DNA of 64,000 bases from positions 1 to 64,000 of the forward strand of contig JBFWSG010000026.1 of assembly GCA_050248495.1 (NCBI GenBank), in the 5' to 3' direction. The notes under the pieces are model-generated. The model ran no database searches. It was given only the letters and a program-made list of their open reading frames with translations, and had not been told where the DNA came from. Positions 50,081-56,925 of the stretch are shown one piece after another. This stretch comes from DASYDU01 sp050248495 (GTDB lineage Bacteria; Planctomycetota; Planctomycetia; Pirellulales; Lacipirellulaceae). How positions within the stretch are numbered: position 1 is the stretch's first letter; the number at the start of each line of letters is the position of its first letter. Made by a program: the position numbers and the translations under genes.

Positions 50081-51661
50081 ATGGCCGACGAAATTCTGCT
50101 CAACGAAGCCGCGTACGCCGTCTGGCAGACGGTGAAGGAGCGCGGGCCGATCGAGCTGGGCGAGGTCGTGAAGCTGACGGGGATCGATCAGGCGCAAGTT
50201 TCGGCGGCAGCAACGGAGGCGGCTGGCAAAGGATTCTTCGCAATTGAAGATGGCACAGCAGGTTACCGCATCACGCTGGTGGAAGGTGCCAATGAAATCC
50301 TTAAGCGCGGCCTGCCCGAACACTTGGCCGTTACCTACCTAAAGGAAGTCGGCGGCGAAGTGCCTATCAATGACTTTCTAGAATGGGCCAAGCCAGCAAA
50401 TATCGCTCCGAATGAAGTTTTCAAATGGGGCGTTGAGCGCAAGTGGCTGGAACGATTGAAAGGCGATAAGGGGGTACTGATTCGACTAACTGATGAAGGA
50501 AGGAAATGGATCGGCAAGAAGACTCTTGATGAAGAACTTTTCGAGCATGTCGCTGATCAAGGCGGCGATTACTCTATCTCGTTGAAGGATGCGAAATACA
50601 AGTCGCTTCATGAATCGCCGTTTCTGGCCAAGCGCCCCGAGATTGCGAAATTCAAAGTTCAATCATCTCGAACCCTCTCGCTCACCAGCGAGGGCAACGA
50701 GGCATTCAAGTCGCGTGTCAAACAAGTGCTGGAGCGCAATTCGCTTACGCCCGAAGACCTCGAATCGGGTACGTGGCGCGAAATCAAATTGCGGCCGTAC
50801 GACGTAACGCTCGCCGCCCGCGACGTTTATCCCGCCAAGATTCATCCGCTTCGCAAGATCATCGAGCAGACTCGCCGCGCCTTCCTTGAAATGGGCTTCG
50901 CCGAGGTGGTGTCGCCGATGGTGGAGTCGGCGTTTTGGAATTTTGATGCGTTGTTTCAGCCGCAGGATCATCCCGCGCGCGAAATGCAGGACACATTCTA
51001 CATGCGGCATCCGGCCGAAGTGGCGCTGCCGGGGGAGAAATCGAGCCAGGATGGCTCGGCTATGTCGGGGGTGGTCGAGCAGGTGCGGCAGACGCACGAG
51101 GATGGCTGGGAGACGGGGAGCGAAGGCTGGGGTTACAAGTGGAGCCCGGAGCGGTCTCGGCAGGTCGTGCTGCGGACCCACACCACCGCGGCGACGATCC
51201 GCGCCCTGGCCAAGAATCCGAATCCGCCGGGCAAGTTCTTCTGCGTCGGCTGGACGTATCGCAACGAGACGATCAGCTTCAAGCACCTGCCGGTGTTCCA
51301 CCAGGTGGACGGCATCATCATCGACGAGGAGGCAAACCTCGCCTCGCTGATGGGCACCCTGCAAGAGTTCTACTCGAAGATGGGTTTTGGCCGCGTGAAG
51401 TTCAAGCCGGCGTTTTACCCGTACACCGAGCCGAGCGTGGACGTGGTCGTGTACATGGAGTCGCGCGGCAAATGGCTCGAGATGGGCGGGGCGGGCATCT
51501 TCCGGCCGGAAGTGACGCTGCCGCTGGGCTGCAAACACCCGGTGCTCGCCTGGGGCCTCGGCATCGAGCGGCTCGCCATGCTGCGATTCGGGCTGTCAGA
51601 CATTCGGGAGTTGTACCGGCCGAGCCTCGACGCGCTGGAAGGGGTGCCGCTATGCCGATAG
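50081..51661 (+). CDS. pheS: Phenylalanyl-tRNA synthetase alpha subunit, archaeal/eukaryotic type
   Basis: 526 residues, far longer than the ~330-350 of ordinary bacterial PheS. The N-terminal ~230 residues form winged-helix-like domains (YAVWQTVKERGPIELGEVVKLTG). The class II core follows: HPLRKIIEQTRRAFLEMGF, ESAFWNFDALFQPQDHPAREMQDTFY, GWGYKW, SFKHLPVFHQVDGI, and motif 3 GLGIERLAMLRFGLSDIREL. These match archaeal PheS. Residues about 321-328 are encoded by a dispersed palindrome. Roughly bases 50220-50640 are visibly lower in GC than the rest. The TAG stop lies inside ATGCCGATAG, overlapping the next start. Confidence 0.95.
   Translation: MADEILLNEAAYAVWQTVKERGPIELGEVVKLTGIDQAQVSAAATEAAGKGFFAIEDGTAGYRITLVEGANEILKRGLPEHLAVTYLKEVGGEVPINDFLEWAKPANIAPNEVFKWGVERKWLERLKGDKGVLIRLTDEGRKWIGKKTLDEELFEHVADQGGDYSISLKDAKYKSLHESPFLAKRPEIAKFKVQSSRTLSLTSEGNEAFKSRVKQVLERNSLTPEDLESGTWREIKLRPYDVTLAARDVYPAKIHPLRKIIEQTRRAFLEMGFAEVVSPMVESAFWNFDALFQPQDHPAREMQDTFYMRHPAEVALPGEKSSQDGSAMSGVVEQVRQTHEDGWETGSEGWGYKWSPERSRQVVLRTHTTAATIRALAKNPNPPGKFFCVGWTYRNETISFKHLPVFHQVDGIIIDEEANLASLMGTLQEFYSKMGFGRVKFKPAFYPYTEPSVDVVVYMESRGKWLEMGGAGIFRPEVTLPLGCKHPVLAWGLGIERLAMLRFGLSDIRELYRPSLDALEGVPLCR
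51042..51063. repeat. 22-base dispersed palindrome inside pheS
   Basis: Reads CGAGCCAGGATGGCTCGGC then TAT; core GAGCCA-GGA-TGGCTC is a palindrome. Identical over 22 bases to 53938-53959, just after pheT. In pheS it encodes SQDGSAM in a variable loop before the conserved HEDGW. Confidence 0.85.
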
Positions 51662-51662
51662 T
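51652..51662. repeat. 11-base direct repeat ATGCCGATAGT, left copy
   Basis: The same 11 bases recur at 52120-52130. The left copy contains the pheS stop and the start codon of the inserted gene; the right copy is the start of pheT. Together they bracket a 468-base segment. Confidence 0.85.
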
Positions 51663-52110
51663 GGATACGCACCTGAAGCGCCAGCGAATCGTCTACGGCA
51701 TTTGCACGGCAGCACTGCTTTTGTTTTCGGGTTTCAGCCTGTACCGGATCAATTGGCCCAACCGATCTGAGCCGGTCGCGTGGGATGAGTATTCGAGTGA
51801 CAAACGCGATTCGTTGCTCGCGAAGGGCAAGAAGGTCGTCGTTTTTGTTTACGCGGTGTGTGCCGTGGAGAGCGAAATCTCATTTCGCAACTTAGATGCA
51901 AGTAAGTTTGTTGAAGCCTGCGGTGGAAACGACTGTGAAGCGCTGTTGTTGCGGTACGACGACTGGAGCGATCCGAGTATCCGCTCCATTTGGGACGACG
52001 TCTGGCACACCAAGTATCCCTTCGTTGTGCGGTATTCGCCCGATGCGACGGCAGTTGCATTTGATCCGTATTCGCTAGAGCTGCTCGAAAGACCACGCTA
52101 CAACAAATGA
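51652..52110 (+). CDS. Membrane-anchored thioredoxin-fold-like protein inserted between pheS and pheT
   Basis: 152 residues from ATG 51652, overlapping the pheS stop by 10 bases. One N-terminal transmembrane helix (IVYGICTAALLLFSGFSLY), then an outer domain resembling DsbD C-terminal/thioredoxin-like domains: LLAKGKKVVVFVYAVCAVE, with a single Cys where CxxC would be. Later Cys residues occur in VEACGGNDCEALL. Redox activity is therefore doubtful. Base composition is much lower in GC than its neighbours (about 47% in 51841-51900). It shares its first four codons (ATG CCG ATA GTx) with pheT through the flanking direct repeat, suggesting recent insertion. Confidence 0.78.
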   Translation: MPIVDTHLKRQRIVYGICTAALLLFSGFSLYRINWPNRSEPVAWDEYSSDKRDSLLAKGKKVVVFVYAVCAVESEISFRNLDASKFVEACGGNDCEALLLRYDDWSDPSIRSIWDDVWHTKYPFVVRYSPDATAVAFDPYSLELLERPRYNK

Positions 52111-52119
52111 GTTCATGCG

Positions 52120-52130
52120 ATGCCGATAGT
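52120..52130. repeat. 11-base direct repeat ATGCCGATAGT, right copy
   Basis: Exact copy of 51652-51662 at the start of pheT. See the left copy. Confidence 0.85.
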
Positions 52131-53925
52131 CAGTATTGATTTGGCGTGGCTCAACCGGCTGCTCGGCAAGCCGTATCCGACCGAGACGCTGCGCGAATCG
52201 CTGGAGCAAATCGGCTGCGACGTGGAAGACGTCGTCGAGGTGCTGTTGTCGCGGTGCCCGCAGTGCGGGTCGCTCGTCGAAAACCCGCAGGGGCAGGAAG
52301 AAGTGAAGGCCTGCGGTTTCTGCGGGTTCGAATCGGACGTTGCGTTCAAGCCGGCAGGGAAGCAGCAGGCGATGCGGCTCGACCTCTTGGCCGACCGGCC
52401 GGATTTGTTCGACGTCGGCGGACTCGCGCGAGCGCTCCGCGGTACGCTGGGCATTGAGAGCGGGTTGCCGAAGTATGCGGTGAAGGACTCGGGGCTCACG
52501 GTGACGGTCGACAAGTCGCTCGGCGAGAAGTCGAGCTACCGGCCGTTCATCGCGTGCGCGGTGATGACGCTGCCCGCGGTCGACGAGACGAGTCTGATTG
52601 CCATCATGAAGCTGCAGGAGAACCTTCACTGGGGCGTGGGCCGCGACCGCAAGCTCTCGTCGATCGGCGTGTACGATCTGGCGACGATCACGGGCCCGAT
52701 CGCGTATCGCACGATCGACCCCGACAAGGAGCCATTCGTGCCGCTGGGCATGCCGGGCAAAAAAATGTCGGGCCGGCAGATTTTGGAGTCGCATCCGAAA
52801 GGGATGGCGTACGCCGAGCTGCTCCAGCCGCTCAAGCGTTACCCGGTGCTCGTCGACTCGAAGGGCCAGGTGCTCTCGATGCCGCCGATCATCAACAGCG
52901 ACGAAACGAAGGTCAAAAAGGGCACGACGCGCGTCTTCATCGACGTGACCGGCATCAGCCAGGCGGCGGTCGTGAAATCGCTCGACACCTTGGTCTCGTC
53001 GCTCGCCGAGATTGGCGGCGCGATCGAGACGGTGACGATCGTCGACGCGGACGGCAAGAAACGGGTGACGCCCGATTTGAAGCCGCGGACCACCGAAGTC
53101 GGCCTCGCCGAGGCAAAGCGCTGGCTGGGGCTTCCGCTGGATGAGAAGTCGCTGGCCGAGTCGCTCCAGAAAATGCGATTCGATATCGCACCGGCGAAGA
53201 CCGGCGGCGGGCGGTTCACGGTGTCATATCCCGCGTATCGCACCGATATTCGCCAAATGGTCGATTTGTTCGAGGACGTGGCGATCGGCTATGGCTACGG
53301 CAACATCGAGCCGCGGCTGGTGCGGTCGATGACGGTCGGCACGCCGCGGCCGGAGGAAATTTTGAGCGACCGCGTGCGGCAAGTGCTCATCGGCCTCGGC
53401 TACAGCGAGATCATGAGCCTGCCGCTCACCACCGAGGAGCATCAGTTCGAGCGGCTGCGGATCGCCGCGCCGGCGAAGTATGCCGAGGTCACGAACCCGA
53501 AATTGAAGGCGTACAACGTTGTCCGCGGGCATTTGCTCGGCGGGTTGTTCGAAGCCCTCCGCGAGAACCGCCGCCGGCCGATGCCGCAGCGGCTGTTCGA
53601 GATCGACAACGTAGTGGAACTCGATGATTCGGCCGAGACGGGCGCGGCCGAATATCGCAAGGTGGCGTTCGCCGAGATCGGCCGCGAGAGCGGTTTCGCC
53701 ACGGCCCGCAGCGTGACCGACGTGCTGCTCCGCGAGCTGGGCTGGCAAGCCGAATATCGCGCGAGCGAGCACCCGACGTTCGTCCCCGGCCGAGCGGCCG
53801 AAATTCTCGTCGCCGGCCAGGTGGTCGGCATCCTGGGCGAAGTGCATCCCGAAGTGTTCTACGAAAATTTCGGGCTGTCGTATCCAGTTGCCATGGCCGA
53901 GCTGACGCTCCAGCGCGTTTGCTGA
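52120..53925 (+). CDS. pheT: Phenylalanyl-tRNA synthetase beta subunit, archaeal type, with four-Cys insertion
   Basis: 601 residues; bacterial PheT is usually about 800 and carries an N-terminal tRNA-binding domain and C-terminal FDX-ACB domain, both absent here. MPIVSIDLAWLNRLLGK, GCDVEDV, LLADRPDLFDVGGLARALRG, the B3/4 editing region, B5 and the inactive catalytic-like core (SYPVAMAELTL at the end) match archaeal/eukaryotic PheT. Between residues about 44 and 80 an extra segment has two CxxC knuckles (C46, C49, C65, C68), probably a zinc ribbon. Separated from pheS by the inserted gene. Partner of PheS in an (alpha-beta)2 enzyme. Confidence 0.94.
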   Translation: MPIVSIDLAWLNRLLGKPYPTETLRESLEQIGCDVEDVVEVLLSRCPQCGSLVENPQGQEEVKACGFCGFESDVAFKPAGKQQAMRLDLLADRPDLFDVGGLARALRGTLGIESGLPKYAVKDSGLTVTVDKSLGEKSSYRPFIACAVMTLPAVDETSLIAIMKLQENLHWGVGRDRKLSSIGVYDLATITGPIAYRTIDPDKEPFVPLGMPGKKMSGRQILESHPKGMAYAELLQPLKRYPVLVDSKGQVLSMPPIINSDETKVKKGTTRVFIDVTGISQAAVVKSLDTLVSSLAEIGGAIETVTIVDADGKKRVTPDLKPRTTEVGLAEAKRWLGLPLDEKSLAESLQKMRFDIAPAKTGGGRFTVSYPAYRTDIRQMVDLFEDVAIGYGYGNIEPRLVRSMTVGTPRPEEILSDRVRQVLIGLGYSEIMSLPLTTEEHQFERLRIAAPAKYAEVTNPKLKAYNVVRGHLLGGLFEALRENRRRPMPQRLFEIDNVVELDDSAETGAAEYRKVAFAEIGRESGFATARSVTDVLLRELGWQAEYRASEHPTFVPGRAAEILVAGQVVGILGEVHPEVFYENFGLSYPVAMAELTLQRVC

Positions 53926-53937
53926 ATTTTTTCTTTG

Positions 53938-53959
53938 CGAGCCAGGATGGCTCGGCTAT
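53938..53959. repeat. 22-base dispersed palindrome after pheT
   Basis: Second copy of the element at 51042-51063, starting 12 bases after the pheT stop. Followed by TATAGTTCGGCCGTTTCGGCCG, a further small palindrome. Confidence 0.85.
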
Positions 53960-54020
53960 ATAGTTCGGCCGTTTCGGCCGGGTGATTGCGGCAGCCACTG
54001 GCATCCGGCATGATCCATGC

Positions 54021-55562
54021 ATGGCGGACCAGTCGCTCACAATTCCGGGCTTTCTGACAAAGGCACTCGCACTGTGCGCCGAGGAACCCGCATTCGGCGA
54101 AATTCGCAGCGGCCAGCTGCGATGGCGCACGTGGCGCGAAATCTCACGCGACGTCGACGCACTAGCCGGCGAGCTACGCCTCGCCGGGGTTGCACCGGGT
54201 GACCGCATCGCCCAAGTTTCCGAAAACCGCTACGAATGGATCGTCGTCGATCTGGCGCTCCATTCGCTCGGCGCGGTCCACGTGCCGATTCACGTCACGC
54301 TCTCGGGCGAACAGATCGCCGAGCAGATCGCGGCGAGCGGCGCACGGATCGTGTTCTTCTCGCGGACCGAACTACTTTCCAAATTCGCCCCCTCGCTCAA
54401 GCACGGCGAAACCCTGTTCGTGCACGACGAATACGACTATGGCCAGGAAAAACCACCGCTCGGTTCTGACGCCAGCCACCAGTCACCAGCCACCAGTCAC
54501 TCTACCGACCACCTCGCCACGATCCTATTCACCTCCGGCACCACAGGCCGGCCGCGGGGCGTGATGCTCTCGCAGCGAAATCTGGCCTGGAACGCCGCGG
54601 CCGCCGCCGACGCTCACGGCACGAGCGACCTGGGGACCCGGATCAACATCCTCCCCTTTAGCCACATCTACGCCCGCACGTGCGACCTCTACACGTGGCT
54701 CTATCGCCGGTCGCGGCTCGTGCTCGCCGAAAGCCGTGAGACGTTAATGCGCGATTGCCAACTGGTGCAACCGACCGTGCTCAACGGCGTGCCGTATTTG
54801 TTCGAGCGGATTGCCGAACGGGTACGGACGGCGGGGGTGTCGTTGCGGTCGGTGTTCGGCGAACGCATGAAGCAGCTCACCTGCGGCGGGGCGCCGATCG
54901 CGCCGGAGGTCGAGGCCTGGTACGAATCCCGGGGAATGCCGCTGCTCCCCGGCTACGGACTCACCGAGGCGTCGCCGGTGATTTCGCTTTCGACGCCGGA
55001 GGCGCGGAAGATCGGCACCGTGGGGCGGCCGCTGGCGGAGCTGGAGGTGCGATTCGCGGACGACGGCGAGCTGCTCGTCCGCGGGCCGAACGTGATGCTG
55101 GGATACTGGCAGGATCCGACGGCGACGAGCGAGGCGATTCGCGCCGGCTGGCTCCACACCGGCGATCTCGGCAAGCTGGATGCGGACGGCTACCTCTCGA
55201 TCCGCGGCCGCAAGAAGGAATTGATCGTCCTCTCGACGGGTAAGAAAGTGTCGCCGACGCGCGTGGAAAGCCTGCTCACGGCCTCGCCGCTTCTGGAGCA
55301 GGTGGCGGTGTTCGGCGAAGGGAGAGCGAATTTGGTGGCGCTGGTGGTGCCAGCAAAGCGCGAGGGGCAGGAAGCGACCCGCGACGAGTTGGCGGCGGAA
55401 ATATCAGCGCAGCTGGCCGTGGCGGCGCAGGAAGAACAAGTCCGCAATTTCGTCGTGCTCGAACGGCCGTTCTCGATCGAACGGGGGGAGCTGACGCCGA
55501 AGATGAGCCTGTGCCGCGAAGCGATCGCCCGCAATTACGCGGACCAACTAAGGCAGATTTAA
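54021..55562 (+). CDS. AMP-dependent acyl-CoA synthetase/ligase with two repeat-derived segments
   Basis: 513 residues from ATG 54021; an earlier in-frame start lacks conservation. Adenylates a carboxylate, probably a long-chain fatty acid, and transfers it to CoA. Motifs: LFTSGTTGRPRGVMLS phosphate loop near 170, LPFSHIYART, PGYGLTEASPV near 310, GWLHTGDLG near 380 and RGRKKELIVLSTGKKVSP near 395. ANL superfamily fold. Residues about 48-56 (AGELRLAG) come from the 25-base dispersed repeat and about 151-160 (SHQSPATSH) from a heptamer tract. A hydroxyacid dehydrogenase follows after a 173-base hairpin-forming gap. Confidence 0.93.
   Translation: MADQSLTIPGFLTKALALCAEEPAFGEIRSGQLRWRTWREISRDVDALAGELRLAGVAPGDRIAQVSENRYEWIVVDLALHSLGAVHVPIHVTLSGEQIAEQIAASGARIVFFSRTELLSKFAPSLKHGETLFVHDEYDYGQEKPPLGSDASHQSPATSHSTDHLATILFTSGTTGRPRGVMLSQRNLAWNAAAAADAHGTSDLGTRINILPFSHIYARTCDLYTWLYRRSRLVLAESRETLMRDCQLVQPTVLNGVPYLFERIAERVRTAGVSLRSVFGERMKQLTCGGAPIAPEVEAWYESRGMPLLPGYGLTEASPVISLSTPEARKIGTVGRPLAELEVRFADDGELLVRGPNVMLGYWQDPTATSEAIRAGWLHTGDLGKLDADGYLSIRGRKKELIVLSTGKKVSPTRVESLLTASPLLEQVAVFGEGRANLVALVVPAKREGQEATRDELAAEISAQLAVAAQEEQVRNFVVLERPFSIERGELTPKMSLCREAIARNYADQLRQI
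54163..54187. repeat. 25-base dispersed repeat in frame within acyl-CoA ligase
   Basis: Identical over 25 bases to the intergenic copies at 38651-38675 and 49934-49958. It codes for the helix preceding the conserved GVAPGDRIA strand without disturbing length. Confidence 0.85.
54472..54499. repeat. Heptamer-period repeat in frame within acyl-CoA ligase
   Basis: Four units, CCAGCCA, CCAGTCA, CCAGCCA, CCAGTCA, in exact 7-base phase. It lies just before the conserved phosphate-binding loop, in a segment of low conservation. Confidence 0.9.
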
Positions 55563-55721
55563 CCAGGGAGGACAAAGAGAGCACAGAGAAGGCAAGACAT
55601 CTGATTTGAACAGAAGGAAACAGAGGGAACGAAGTTAAGCACGATTTGATAACTCTGTTTCCTCCGTTTCCTCATGTTCAATTGCTTTTGGATTCTCTGT
55701 CCTCTCCGTGTCCTCTGTGGT
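55562..55721. repeat. Two nested imperfect inverted repeats
   Basis: Outer arms 55562-55590 and 55693-55721 pair at 24 of 29 positions; inner arms 55608-55636 and 55651-55679 pair at 23 of 29. The arms are purine-rich with a near 9-base rhythm (CACAGAGGA, CACGGAGAG, GACAGAGAA on the minus strand). The transcript could fold into a long hairpin between the ligase and dehydrogenase genes. Confidence 0.85.
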
Positions 55722-55735
55722 GAACTAAATACGGT

Positions 55736-56701
55736 ATGGCCAAATTCAAGGTGCTACTGACCGATTACGCCTGGCCCGATCTCGAGATCGAGCAGGCGCT
55801 GCTCGCACTTTACGACGCGGAGATCGTCGTCGCGCCGGCCACCGATGAGGCGACGCTCGCATCGCTCGCGCCGTCGATGGACGCGATCATGACCAACTGG
55901 GTCGACGTGCGCGCGCCGGTCATCGACGCCGCAAAGAAGTGCCAAATCATCTCGCGGCTGGGGATCGGGCTCGACTGCATCGACGTCGCGCGGGCCACGG
56001 AGTTGCGCATTCCGGTAACGAACGTGCCCGACTACTGCCTGATCGAAGTCGCCGAACACTCGCTGGCGCTGCTCATGGCGCTGGCGCGGAAGATTCACAT
56101 TTTTCAGGCCGATGCGCGGGCCGGCGGTTATGACCTGGCGGCTGGATTCCCGCTGCGGCGGATCGAAGGCCGCACCTTGGGGATCATCGGTCTGGGGCAC
56201 ATCGGCCGGCGCGTGGCAGCCAAGGCCGCGGCGTTGGGGCTCCATGTCGTGGCGGCCAGCCGCTCGAATCACGAGCCCGTCGCCGGCGTGACGCAGGTCG
56301 ACTTGGATGAGCTTTTGCGGTCGAGCGACTTCGTTTCGCTCCACGTGCCGCTGAGCGACAGCACGCGGCGGTTGATCGACGCCCAGGCGCTCGCAAAGAT
56401 GAAGCCGACGGCGTTTCTCATCAATACGTCGCGCGGTGGCGTGGTCGACCCCGCAGCGCTCGCGGCCGCCCTGGCCGACAATCGCCTGGCGGGGGCCGCG
56501 CTCGACGTCCACGATCCGGAGCCTCCCGACCTCACCAAACCGCCCTACACCGACGCCCGCGTCATCGTGACGCCCCACGCCGCGTTCTATTCGGAGGAGG
56601 CGGTGGCCGAGCTGCGGCGGCGGGCGGCCCACCAGGTCGGCATCCGGCTCGCCGGCGGCGTGCCCGAAAACGTGGTCAATCCGGGCGTCTTGGGGCGGTA
56701 A
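55736..56701 (+). CDS. D-isomer-specific 2-hydroxyacid dehydrogenase (CtBP-like)
   Basis: 321 residues. NAD-dependent reduction of a 2-keto acid, or its reverse. NAD-binding motif GIIGLGHIGRRVAAKA near residue 145; catalytic Arg in INTSRGGVVD, Glu in HDPEPPD and His in VTPHAAF, all in family order. The N-terminal substrate domain contains ISRLGIGLDCIDV and NVPDYCLIEVAEH. Overall it resembles C-terminal-binding-protein/phosphoglycerate dehydrogenase relatives without an ACT domain. Substrate is unknown. Same strand as the acyl-CoA ligase but separated by a hairpin-forming repeat. Confidence 0.93.
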   Translation: MAKFKVLLTDYAWPDLEIEQALLALYDAEIVVAPATDEATLASLAPSMDAIMTNWVDVRAPVIDAAKKCQIISRLGIGLDCIDVARATELRIPVTNVPDYCLIEVAEHSLALLMALARKIHIFQADARAGGYDLAAGFPLRRIEGRTLGIIGLGHIGRRVAAKAAALGLHVVAASRSNHEPVAGVTQVDLDELLRSSDFVSLHVPLSDSTRRLIDAQALAKMKPTAFLINTSRGGVVDPAALAAALADNRLAGAALDVHDPEPPDLTKPPYTDARVIVTPHAAFYSEEAVAELRRRAAHQVGIRLAGGVPENVVNPGVLGR

Positions 56702-56925
56702 GACCTGCGGCAGCGCGGCCGATTATTTTACATTCGGCGCGACCCGCACAACCGGCGCATCTGGCCGCCGTTCTTTTGACCGCCACCCTCGTTCGGCCTA
56801 TATACCTGTGTCGAAAAGTACGCGAGTACGGCTCGGTCGGACGGTGCGGCACGTTGCGCACCAAGCCCGGCCCTGCGCTCGCGCTGTTGAAGCATTTTCG
56901 GCAGTAGAGTTGAACTGAGTTGGGC

